From Lentzea xinjiangensis (GTDB lineage Bacteria > Actinomycetota > Actinomycetes > Mycobacteriales > Pseudonocardiaceae): a stretch of DNA of 64,000 nucleotides. The stretch lies in NCBI RefSeq assembly GCF_900110955.1, contig NZ_FOFR01000011.1, positions 186,001 through 250,000 of the forward strand. The letters are read 5' to 3'. A program made the translations under genes and the position numbers. The notes beneath the pieces were generated by a model. It saw only the letters and a list, made by a program, of their open reading frames with translations. It did no database searches and was not told where the DNA came from. Shown piece after piece: positions 54,726 through 62,780 of this stretch. Every line of letters begins with the position of its first letter. Positions within the stretch are counted from its first letter, which is position 1.

Positions 54726-55316
54726 GTGGCCGAGCACACGCGCAGAACCGTGCTGAAATCCGCCGCCGTGACCGCGGGTGGCGCGGCTCTCGCGGCGAGA
54801 GCCCCGGCAGCCGCCGGAGCGGCGGCGGTGAGCATCCAGCCCGCGCAGACCGCCGAGATCACCCTGTCCGTCAACGGCAGGCGGCGGGCCGTCAGCGTCG
54901 AAACCAGGGTCACGCTGCTCGACGCCCTGCGCGAGCGGCTCGGGCTGACCGGGACGAAGAAGGGCTGCGACCGGGGCGAGTGCGGCGCGTGCACCGTTCT
55001 CGTCGACGGTGAGCGCGTCAAGTCGTGCCTGACGCTCGCCGTGATGCGGCAGGGCAGCGAGATCACCACCGTCGAAGGGCTCGCCGACGGCGACCGCCTG
55101 CACCCCGTGCAGGAGGCGTTCATCCGGCACGACGCCTTCCAGTGCGGAGGCTGCACGCCCGGCCAGATCATGTCCGCGGTGGCCTGCATCGAGGAGGGGC
55201 ACACCGGTTCGGACGAGGAGATCCGGCAGTGGATGAGCGGCAACCTCTGCCGTTGCGCCTGCTACCAGAACATCGTCGCCGCCGTGGCCGACGCCGCCGG
55301 GGAGGTGCGGCGGTGA
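54726..55316 (+). CDS. Aldehyde/xanthine-dehydrogenase-family [2Fe-2S] subunit (Tat-exported)
   Basis: 196 residues. Twin-arginine signal HTRRTVLKSAAVTAGG at the N-terminus, then a ferredoxin-type cluster (GCDRGECGACTVL...SC) and a second cluster (CGGCTPGQI...CRCACYQNI). This is the electron-transfer subunit of a PaoABC/YagTSR-type molybdenum hydroxylase, carried out of the cytoplasm. GTG with GGGGAGG upstream. Its stop overlaps the next start (GTGA). Confidence 0.93.
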   Translation: MAEHTRRTVLKSAAVTAGGAALAARAPAAAGAAAVSIQPAQTAEITLSVNGRRRAVSVETRVTLLDALRERLGLTGTKKGCDRGECGACTVLVDGERVKSCLTLAVMRQGSEITTVEGLADGDRLHPVQEAFIRHDAFQCGGCTPGQIMSAVACIEEGHTGSDEEIRQWMSGNLCRCACYQNIVAAVADAAGEVRR

Positions 55317-56287
55317 AGCCCTTCGGGTACACCGCGGTGCGCGACACCGGGGAAGCCGTCCGGCTGGCGAGCCGGACGCCGGACGCCGCGTTCGTCGCGG
55401 GCGGCACCGACCTGCTGAACCTGATGAAGGACGGGGTCGCGCGGCCCGGCCACCTGATCGACGTCAACGGGCTCGACCTGGCGGAGGTCACCGAGACCCC
55501 GGCCGGGCTGCGCATCGGCGGGCTGGCGCGGATGCGGGCGGTGGCCGGGCACGCCGCGGTCCGGCGCGGCTGGCCGGTGCTGGCGGAGGCGCTGCTCGCC
55601 TCCGCGTCGCCGCAGGTGCGCAACATGGCCTCCATCGGCGGGAACCTGTTGCAGCGCACCAGGTGCGGCTACTTCCGCGACACCGGTTCGCCGTGCAACA
55701 AGCGCGTTCCCGGCAGCGGCTGCCCCGCTGTCGAGGGGTGGAACCGCGGGCACGCGGTGCTGGGCGGCAGCGACGCGTGCATCGCCACCCACCCGTCCGA
55801 TCTCGCGGTGGCACTGCTCGCGCTCGACGCCGTCGTGCGCGTGCGCGGAACCGCCGGGGAGCGGAAGGTCCCGATCGGCGACTTCTACCTCCGCCCCGGC
55901 GCGACCCCGCACGTCGAGAACGTGCTGCGACCGGCGGAGCTGATCACCGCGGTCGAGGTGCCGCGGAGCGCCACCGCGCGGAGGTCGCGCTACCTCAAGC
56001 TGCGTGACCGCGCGACGTTCGAGTTCGCCGTCGTGTCGGTCGCGGCCGCGGTGGACCTGCGCGGCCGGCGCGTGCGCGACGTGCGGCTGGCGTTCGGCGG
56101 CATCGGGACGACGCCGTGGCGGTCGCCGGAGGCCGAGGCGGCGCTGCGGGGCAACGACCTCACGGCGGAGTCGGTCGCGCGGGCCGGCCGGGCGCTCGTG
56201 CGCGACGCCGAACCGCGGCACGACAACGAGTTCAAGGTCGAGCTGGTGCAACGCGCGCTGGCCGAGCTGCTGGAGGAGCTGCGATGA
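55313..56287 (+). CDS. FAD-binding subunit, YagS/PaoB type
   Basis: 324 residues. FAD motif FVAGGTDLLNLMKDG and SIGGNLLQRTRCGYFRD, followed by the extra cysteines of a [4Fe-4S] cluster (CGYFRDTGSPCNKR, then GSGC), which is special to the PaoB-like branch. It passes electrons from the molybdenum site to an acceptor. It has no signal peptide of its own and should travel with the Tat-bearing subunit. Overlaps both neighbours by 4 bases. Confidence 0.92.
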   Translation: MKPFGYTAVRDTGEAVRLASRTPDAAFVAGGTDLLNLMKDGVARPGHLIDVNGLDLAEVTETPAGLRIGGLARMRAVAGHAAVRRGWPVLAEALLASASPQVRNMASIGGNLLQRTRCGYFRDTGSPCNKRVPGSGCPAVEGWNRGHAVLGGSDACIATHPSDLAVALLALDAVVRVRGTAGERKVPIGDFYLRPGATPHVENVLRPAELITAVEVPRSATARRSRYLKLRDRATFEFAVVSVAAAVDLRGRRVRDVRLAFGGIGTTPWRSPEAEAALRGNDLTAESVARAGRALVRDAEPRHDNEFKVELVQRALAELLEELR

Positions 56288-58458
56288 CCGAGCTGGTGGG
56301 CAGGTCGGTCGCGCGCGTCGACGGCCGGGCCAAGGTGACCGGTGCCGCGCGGTACGCCGCGGACCAGCCGGTGCCGGGTGCGCTGCAGGCGTTCTTCGTG
56401 CTGAGCACGGTGGCCAGGGGAGAGGTGGTGAGCATCGACGCGTCGGCGGCGCTGGCTCACCCCGGTGTGGTCGCCGTGCTGACCCACCGCGACCTGCCGC
56501 GGCTGACCGTGCCGGCTTTTCCCTACTTCCGGCGGTTCCTGCCCATGCAGGACACGGCGGTGCACCACGTCGGCCAGCCGGTCGCGATCGTGCTCGCCAC
56601 CACGGTGGAGCAGGCGCAGGAGGGCGCGGCACTCGTAGCCGTCGGCTACCGCGCCGCACAGCCGCGCGTGGTGATCGAGGACGCACGGGAGCCGTCGTAC
56701 CTGCCGCCACCGTTCCGGAACCTGCCCAACGAGATCCGGCGCGGTGACGCGGAGACGGCGCTGGCGGGGGCGGAGGTCCGGCTGGAGGCGCGGTACTCGA
56801 GCGCCACCCGGCACCACAACCCGATCGAACCGCACACGACCACCGCCCAGTGGGACGGCGATCGCCTGACGCTGCACGAGTCGGCGCAGGGCGTGCTCGC
56901 CACTCGTACCGTCGTCTCGGCCGCGTTCGGGCTGCCGCCGGAGGCCGTCCGGGTGGTGGCGCCCTACCTCGGCGGCGGGTTCGGCGCGAAGGGACCCGTC
57001 TGGCCGCACACCGTTCTCACCGCGGCGGCGGCACGCGTGCTGCGGCGGCCGGTGCGGCTGGTGCTCAGCCGCGCCCAGATGTACACCCTGACGGGGCATC
57101 GGGCGGAGTACCGCCAGCACCTGCGGATCGGCGCCACCCGGACGGGCGAGCTGACCTCGATCATCGAGACGTCGACGGCGCAGCTGAGCGCGACCGAGGA
57201 GTCGGTCTTCAACCGCAGCGACTCGACCGTCGAGCTCTACGCCTGCCCGAACCTGCACGTCCGGTACGAGGGAGTGCGGCTGGACGTCGCCACCTCCAGC
57301 TACATGCGCTCGCCGGAGACCACGTCCCACTTCGGGCTGGAGACCGCGCTCGACGAGCTGAGCTGGCAGCTCGGCATCGACCCGCTCGAGCTGCGCAGGC
57401 GCAACCACGCGGAGTTCGACCAGGAGACCGGCGAACGGCTCACCGGCAAGCACCTGCTCGACTGCTACGCGCTGGCGGCCGACCGGTTCGGCTGGGCGGC
57501 CCGGTTGCCGAGGACCGGCGCCACGAAGGACGGGGACGAGTACGTCGGGTGGGGCATGGCCACCGAGACGCACACGTTCAACGCCATGCCCTCCACGGCC
57601 TCGGTCACGGTCGGTGTGGACGGCAAAGCCTTGGCGCAGTTGGCAACGCAGGACATCGGCACCGGCACGTACACGGTCATCAGCCAGATCGTCGCCGACG
57701 CGCTGGGCGTCCCCATCACCGACGTGCAGGCCCAGATCGGTGACAGCGCGCTGCCACCGGCGGGCATGTCCGTCGCCTCGGCCACGATCGCCAGCATCAG
57801 CGGCTCGGTGGACCAGGCGGCACGGGCGGCCCGCGCCGCGGTGGTGGACCTCGCCGTGGCCGATCCGAGCTCGGCGTTGTTCGGCGCTGCGGCGTCCGAG
57901 GTCGAGACGAGCAACGGCCACCTCGTCCACGTCCGCGACAGGCAGCGGCGCGACACCTACCGCGCCGTCGTCGGGCGGGCGGGCCGCCCGGTGCAGAGGA
58001 CGGCGACGGTGCTGAACAAGGCAGGCCACTCCTACGGCGTGGTGTTCGTCGAGGCGCGCGTTCACGCACGGCTCGGCTCGGTGCGGGTGACGAGGGTCGT
58101 CACCGCGCACGACATCGGCCGGGTGATGAACCGCAGGACCGCGCGGGGCCAGGTGCTCGGCGGTGTCACGTGGGGCATCGGCCACGCGCTGATGGAGCAC
58201 ACGGTGTTCGACCGCAACATCGGCAGGGTGGTCAACCCCAACCTGTCCACCTACCTCGTGCCGGTGAACGCGGACGCTCCGCCGGTGGTGGAGACGTTGT
58301 TCGTGGACAAGCCGGATCCCGCGAGCACGGCGATGGGTGCGCGGGGCTTCGGCGAGACCCCGATCACGGGCGTGCCCGCCGCCATCGGCAACGCGATCTA
58401 CCACGCCACCGGCAGGCGCGTCCGCGACCTGCCGATCACGCAGGACAAGCTGCTGTAG
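56284..58458 (+). CDS. Molybdopterin-binding catalytic subunit, YagR/PaoA-C type
   Basis: 724 residues. GGGFGAKGP (molybdopterin region) and, near the end, GARGFGETPITG with the catalytic glutamate Glu691. It oxidises an aldehyde or N-heterocycle with water as oxygen source. The usual chaperone gene (paoD/xdhC type), which loads the cofactor before Tat export, is not in this window. ATG overlaps the FAD-subunit stop. Confidence 0.93.
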   Translation: MTELVGRSVARVDGRAKVTGAARYAADQPVPGALQAFFVLSTVARGEVVSIDASAALAHPGVVAVLTHRDLPRLTVPAFPYFRRFLPMQDTAVHHVGQPVAIVLATTVEQAQEGAALVAVGYRAAQPRVVIEDAREPSYLPPPFRNLPNEIRRGDAETALAGAEVRLEARYSSATRHHNPIEPHTTTAQWDGDRLTLHESAQGVLATRTVVSAAFGLPPEAVRVVAPYLGGGFGAKGPVWPHTVLTAAAARVLRRPVRLVLSRAQMYTLTGHRAEYRQHLRIGATRTGELTSIIETSTAQLSATEESVFNRSDSTVELYACPNLHVRYEGVRLDVATSSYMRSPETTSHFGLETALDELSWQLGIDPLELRRRNHAEFDQETGERLTGKHLLDCYALAADRFGWAARLPRTGATKDGDEYVGWGMATETHTFNAMPSTASVTVGVDGKALAQLATQDIGTGTYTVISQIVADALGVPITDVQAQIGDSALPPAGMSVASATIASISGSVDQAARAARAAVVDLAVADPSSALFGAAASEVETSNGHLVHVRDRQRRDTYRAVVGRAGRPVQRTATVLNKAGHSYGVVFVEARVHARLGSVRVTRVVTAHDIGRVMNRRTARGQVLGGVTWGIGHALMEHTVFDRNIGRVVNPNLSTYLVPVNADAPPVVETLFVDKPDPASTAMGARGFGETPITGVPAAIGNAIYHATGRRVRDLPITQDKLL

Positions 58459-58499
58459 GGCGGCACGGTGCTCGAACCGGCGGACCGGCTCGCGGAGTG

Positions 58500-58518
58500 G
58501 CGGCGGCAGCGCCGCCGC
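58500..58518 (+). terminator. GC-rich hairpin after the molybdenum hydroxylase operon
   Basis: GCGGCGGC and GCCGCCGC are perfect arms around a 3-base loop, 42 bases after the stop codon. No U-tract follows. In the 283-base gap to the next gene I see no gene and no other feature. Confidence 0.4.
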
Positions 58519-58741
58519 TGCACCCGTGGCCACGGTGGTGCCGTAGCCGGGCGAGGCGGTGGGCGCCGTCCACGAGCTGTGCCGCGAAGCGCCGGCAACC
58601 GGGGAGCCAGGCACGGGTTCGGCTGGTCGGCGTTCGCGGTGGGTGGCCGCCGCCGCGGCGCTCAGGCGGTGGCGGCGGACGCCCGCCGGGAAAGCCGGCG
58701 GGGCACGCCCCGTCCGCGCGCACCGGCGTCCGGAGAAGGGG

Positions 58742-59191
58742 TCAGGGGGTGGCCGGGCAGGGCACCACGGCCCACACGCACTTCCCCACCGCACGCCGGG
58801 CCACGCCCCACTGCTTGGACAGCTGGTCGACCATGATCAGCCCCCGTCCGCGCACCGAGCCGGGTGTGGACGGGCGTAGCTGGGGCGGTACCGACGAGGC
58901 GTCCTCGCTGACGATGTCGACCGCACAGGGCGCACCCGACCTGCGCAGCTTCAGCCGCGCCGGGAGGCGCGCGTGGTCGTACACGTTCGACACCAGCTCG
59001 GTGACCACCATCAGCACGTCGAGCAGGTCGTCCTCGTGCAGGTTCGACAGCACCGACCGGGTCCAGCGCCGGACCTTCCCGGTGTCGGGATCGGCGTCGA
59101 CGAGTTCCAGCGTGTGCCACCCGTCAGCAGGATCTCCGTTCGCCACGATCGGGCTCCGTTCTGCCGACATCATGTCGCTGAAATACCTCAT
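58742..59191 (-). CDS. Anti-sigma-type ATP-binding protein (HATPase_c_2)
   Basis: 149 residues. N-box VVTELVSNVYDHA and G-boxes PGSVRGRGLIMVDQLS are those of RsbW/SpoIIAB-like serine kinases and the small actinobacterial regulators related to them. It may phosphorylate a STAS protein such as that at 52.9 kb; this link is inferred. Start is uncertain between ATGs at 59191, 59173 and 59170. Confidence 0.85.
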   Translation of the reverse strand: MRYFSDMMSAERSPIVANGDPADGWHTLELVDADPDTGKVRRWTRSVLSNLHEDDLLDVLMVVTELVSNVYDHARLPARLKLRRSGAPCAVDIVSEDASSVPPQLRPSTPGSVRGRGLIMVDQLSKQWGVARRAVGKCVWAVVPCPATP

Positions 59192-59367
59192 CTGGATGGA
59201 TCGAAACCCACGGCCGGCCAAGCCGGTCCCCCTCCCGGCCCGCACCTGCGGGTGGCGACGCTGCGTGACGGGGCGGATCCGGTCGGCGAATTTCGCGGAC
59301 TCGTGTCGCGACCTGGCCGATTCTCGCTGACGATGACTGGCGGGGACGGGTGCGGAGGAGGCGGCAG

Positions 59368-60363
59368 GTGGGAAACGCGGCACCGGCGGGCCGACCGCTG
59401 GACCTCATCAGGCCCATGCTCGCCACACCGGGCGAGGCGCCGCAGGACGACGGCTGGGCCGTGGAGTTCAAGTGGGACGGCTACCGGGGCGTCGCGCACT
59501 GCCGGGGCCGCGACGTCCAGGTGATCAGCCGCAACGACCTCGACTTCGCGGGCCGCTTCCCCGAGCTGGGGATCCTGCCCGAGCTGCTGCACCACCGGAC
59601 CGCCGTCCTCGACGGCGAGATCGTCGCCCTGGACGACGAGGGACGGCCGGACTTCGGCCTCCTGCAGCAGCGCAACAAGATCGGCGCCGGTGTGCGCGAA
59701 CTGCGGCCGAGCCGGCCGCGCATCGCCTACTTCGTGTTCGACCTGCTGCACCTGGACGACCGGTCGCTGCTGTCGACGCCCTACGACGTGCGGCGGGCGG
59801 TGCTCGCCGAGCTGGGCCTGCCCGGCAACCACGCGGTGCAGGTGCCGCCGACGTTCCTGAGCACCGAACCGGAGGACGTCCTCCGCGTCGCGAGCCAGTA
59901 CGGCTTCGAGGGCATCGTCTCCAAGCGGGTCAAGTCCCGGTACGAGCCCGGCCGCCGGTCACCTTCCTGGGTGAAGACGCCGTTCCGGTACACGCAGGAG
60001 GTCGTCATCGGGGGGTGGCGCGCCGGGCAGGGCAACCGCGCCGGCAGGCTCGGCTCCCTCCTCCTCGGCGCCCACGACGGCGAGGGCGGCCTGGTGTACA
60101 TCGGGCACGTCGGCACGGGTTTCAGCCAGGCGGTGCTCGCCGACCTGCAGCGCGCGCTGGAGAGGCGGGAACGGCCCACCAGCCCGTTCGCCGTCGAGGT
60201 GCCGCGCGAGCACGCCCGCCACGCCCGCTGGGTGCGGCCGGAGCTGGTGGGCGAGGTCGAGTTCCGCCAGTGGACGCCGGACGGCCGCCTGCGGCATCCG
60301 GCGTGGCGAGGCCTGCGCCCCGATCGGGACCCGTCCAGCGTGGTCCTGCCGCCCACGTCCTGA
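59368..60363 (+). CDS. ATP-dependent DNA ligase (LigD ligase-domain/LigC type)
   Basis: 331 residues. The adenylation motif EFKWDGYRG has Lys35 as the AMP-bound lysine; later motifs are VLDGEIV, YFVFDLLHL, EGIVSKR and WVKTPF, then an OB-fold segment. It seals DNA nicks or ends in bacterial end joining. It is stand-alone; no Ku, polymerase or nuclease gene adjoins it. GTG 59368 is chosen because GGAGGAG lies 7 bases upstream. Confidence 0.9.
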   Translation: MGNAAPAGRPLDLIRPMLATPGEAPQDDGWAVEFKWDGYRGVAHCRGRDVQVISRNDLDFAGRFPELGILPELLHHRTAVLDGEIVALDDEGRPDFGLLQQRNKIGAGVRELRPSRPRIAYFVFDLLHLDDRSLLSTPYDVRRAVLAELGLPGNHAVQVPPTFLSTEPEDVLRVASQYGFEGIVSKRVKSRYEPGRRSPSWVKTPFRYTQEVVIGGWRAGQGNRAGRLGSLLLGAHDGEGGLVYIGHVGTGFSQAVLADLQRALERRERPTSPFAVEVPREHARHARWVRPELVGEVEFRQWTPDGRLRHPAWRGLRPDRDPSSVVLPPTS

Positions 60364-60508
60364 ACGCCGCCGATGAACAATCCACAGTGGACTGACGGCC
60401 GCGGCGTGCCGGTGGCCGGGCACGGGTGAGATGTCCGCGGGATGTGCGGTGCGGCGGCGGGGTTCGTATCCTGGTAGCTCACGACAGCGCCGGCGCGAAG
60501 GGCCGAGG

Positions 60509-61201
60509 GTGGACGGGCAGCGCCGGAACCGGTTCGAGCGGATGATCGCCGACCGCGCCGCGGGGTCGGAGTGGCCGGCGGCGCTGTGCGCGGTGTGCGT
60601 GGAGGTCCTGCCTGGGGTCGACGCGGCGGCGTTGGTGCTGCGTGGTGACGCGCGGGCGCAGGAGGTGGTCAGCGCCAGCGACCCGTGGGCGGTGCTGCTG
60701 GAGGAGCTGCAGTACACGCTGGGGGAGGGGCCGGGGGTGCAGGCCGGTCGCGGTGGTGGGCCGGTGCTGGTGCGGGACGTGCACGCCGAGCAGGCCCGCT
60801 GGCCCGGGTTCGCGGCCGCGGCCGCGGAGGAAGGGCTGGCGGCGGTGTTCGCGTTCCCGTTGCAGGTCGGTGGTATCCGGCTCGGCACGCTGGACCTGTA
60901 CCGGCGCCGACCCGGCAGCCTGCCCGCCGAGGGGATCGCGGACGCGGCCGTGCTGGCCGATCTGGCGGTGCTCGCGTTGCTGGAGAACGAACTGGCCGCG
61001 GACGAGGACGAGCTGCGGGTGAAAATGTCCTATCAGGACGTGCACCTCGCGACCGGCGTGCTGGCGGCCAAGCTGCGCATCGGCCTCGACGACGCCTTCG
61101 CGCGGCTGCGGGCACACGCGTTCGCCGAGCGGCGGTCACTGCTCGACGTCTCGCGCGATGTGCTCGACCAGCGGATCTCTCCCGACCGGCTGGCGGACTG
61201 A
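60509..61201 (+). CDS. GAF-ANTAR antiterminator/regulator 1
   Basis: 230 residues. A GAF sensor domain (WPAALCAVCVEVLPGVDAAALVLRG to about residue 150) precedes a C-terminal ANTAR RNA-binding domain (DVHLATGVLAAKLRIGLDDAFARLRAHA). ANTAR proteins bind RNA hairpins and let transcription pass. GTG 60509 preceded by GAGG. A terminator separates it from the convergent, related gene. Confidence 0.88.
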   Translation: MDGQRRNRFERMIADRAAGSEWPAALCAVCVEVLPGVDAAALVLRGDARAQEVVSASDPWAVLLEELQYTLGEGPGVQAGRGGGPVLVRDVHAEQARWPGFAAAAAEEGLAAVFAFPLQVGGIRLGTLDLYRRRPGSLPAEGIADAAVLADLAVLALLENELAADEDELRVKMSYQDVHLATGVLAAKLRIGLDDAFARLRAHAFAERRSLLDVSRDVLDQRISPDRLAD

Positions 61202-61202
61202 A

Positions 61203-61224
61203 CCCACCCGTGAGCACGGGTGGG
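61203..61224. terminator. Hairpin between convergent GAF-ANTAR genes
   Basis: CCCACCCGT and ACGGGTGGG are perfect 9-base arms around GAGC, between the stop codons of two convergent genes. Probably a shared terminator. Confidence 0.6.
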
Positions 61225-61247
61225 AGCACGCGGACCGCGGCAGCGGG

Positions 61248-61979
61248 TCAGCCGGGCGTGCCGGGGTCACCGAACCCCGTCACGTCGACCGTGCCGGCGA
61301 CGACCGCCTCGGCGACCGAGCTGAGGCGCTGGTTGTGGCTGCGCGAGTAGCGCCGGAGTGCCTCGAACGCCGGGCCCATGCCGATCCGCATGCGTTCGGC
61401 CAGCACACCTTTGGCCTGTTCGACGAGCACCCTGCTCCGCAACGCGCCCTGGAGCTGCTCGGCGAGCAGCTCCTGCTGGTCGAGCAGCTTCGCCTGCAGC
61501 AGGCCGATCGTGGCCACGTCCGCCATCGCCTGCGCCACCCGCAGCGTCGGCGTGCCCAGCACGCCCGGCGTGGCGGTGAACAGGTTCAGCGCGCCGATGG
61601 TCTGCTCCCGCAGCCGCATGGGCAGTGCGTGCACCGCGCGGAACCCGGCCTCCGCGGCGGCCGCGGAGAACTCCGGCCATCGTGGCGGCGGCTCCGCGAT
61701 GTCGGCGACGGTCACGGGCGCGCACGTGAGGTAGCACTCCACGCACGGACCCCGGCGGTGCCGCAGCTCGGCCAGCTCCACCAGTCTGGCACGCTCGCTG
61801 GAGGCTCCGACGACGTGCAGCCCGCCGTGGTGATCGGCGAGGAGGATGCCCGCGGCGTCGACCTCCAGGGTGTCGACGCACCGGTCCGCCAGCAGGTGCA
61901 GGAACTCGACCGGGTCGAAGTCGGCGACGAGGGTGTCGGCGAGCTGGACGAACGCCTCGGCCACGTTCTCCACTGACAT
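61248..61979 (-). CDS. GAF-ANTAR antiterminator/regulator 2
   Basis: 243 residues. GAF domain (about residues 20-160, with CVECYLTCAPVTVAD) and ANTAR domain (LRSRVLVEQAKGVLAERMRIG) followed by a short extension. AGAGGTGA precedes the ATG. Same strand as the third GAF-ANTAR gene upstream (40 bases apart), so probably one operon. Confidence 0.88.
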   Translation of the reverse strand: MSVENVAEAFVQLADTLVADFDPVEFLHLLADRCVDTLEVDAAGILLADHHGGLHVVGASSERARLVELAELRHRRGPCVECYLTCAPVTVADIAEPPPRWPEFSAAAAEAGFRAVHALPMRLREQTIGALNLFTATPGVLGTPTLRVAQAMADVATIGLLQAKLLDQQELLAEQLQGALRSRVLVEQAKGVLAERMRIGMGPAFEALRRYSRSHNQRLSSVAEAVVAGTVDVTGFGDPGTPG

Positions 61980-62019
61980 GGGGTCACCTCTGCTGGTCGG
62001 TCGCTGGACGGCGGTCTGA

Positions 62020-62718
62020 TCACGCGGGATCGGGCCGGGCTTGCGGGGTCAGGCGCAGCCGCCGGGTCACCACGTCGCGCGCGACGTCGGCCACCGGCCT
62101 CCGCTCGGCGAACGCGTGCGCCCTCAGCCGCACCAACGCCTCCTCCACGCCGATCCCGAGCTGGACGGACAGCATCCCGGTGGCCTGGTGGACCTCGGCC
62201 CGGCGCAGCGGCAGCAGCGCGGTGTGCTCGGCCAGCAGCAACGACAGCACGACGTCGGCGAGGATCCGGGTGACCGAGAACTGCTCCTGCGTCAGCGGGC
62301 CGGGGCGCGTGCGGTGCAGGACGAGAACGCCCATCCGGACAGCGCCGCTGCGCAGCGGGAACGCGAACACCGCCCGCGCGCCGATCGCGAGCGCGGCGGG
62401 CACGAACAGCGGCCACCGCGCGTGGTCGTGCCCGCTGCCCAGCTCGTCGGCCAGCACCGGCGCGCCCGTGCGGAACGCGTCCGCGCAGGGGCCCTCTCCC
62501 AGGGTGAACCGCAGCTCCTCGAGCCGGGCGGCCACCTCGTCCGTGGCGTACCGGGACTCGCCGAGGTCCTGGCTGCTCATCAGCGTGAGCCCGACGCCGC
62601 TCACCCCGGCCAGGCGGACGCCGGCGTCGCACGCCGCCTCGCTGGACACCTCGGTGCCGCGAGCCGCCGCGTCGGCGGCGAGGTGCGCGAGGACCTCGGC
62701 CAGCCGCTCACCGCTCAC
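62020..62718 (-). CDS. GAF-ANTAR antiterminator/regulator 3
   Basis: 232 residues. GAF domain (about residues 28-150, GEGPCADAFRTGAPVL) and ANTAR domain (EVHQATGMLSVQLGIGVEEALVRLRAHA). GTG 62718 is chosen for the GGAGG 7 bases upstream; the frame stays open into the sensor kinase gene as an antisense-like shadow. Downstream of the kinase gene and 62 bases from it, so possibly in the same operon. Confidence 0.87.
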   Translation of the reverse strand: MSGERLAEVLAHLAADAAARGTEVSSEAACDAGVRLAGVSGVGLTLMSSQDLGESRYATDEVAARLEELRFTLGEGPCADAFRTGAPVLADELGSGHDHARWPLFVPAALAIGARAVFAFPLRSGAVRMGVLVLHRTRPGPLTQEQFSVTRILADVVLSLLLAEHTALLPLRRAEVHQATGMLSVQLGIGVEEALVRLRAHAFAERRPVADVARDVVTRRLRLTPQARPDPA

Positions 62719-62780
62719 CGTCCCGCCTCCCGTGATCAGGAGCATCCCGTGCCGGGACCGCCACGGGAGGTACAGCCACC

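Noticed and set aside
55990-58794. 934-codon frame antisense to the molybdenum hydroxylase catalytic subunit
   Set aside because: The opposite strand has clear family motifs and coupled starts; this frame has antisense-type composition.
60380-60400. SOS/LexA box ahead of the regulator after the DNA ligase
   Set aside because: Only a short TCCACAGTGGA inverted repeat is present; it does not match the CGAAC-N4-GTTCG actinobacterial LexA motif.
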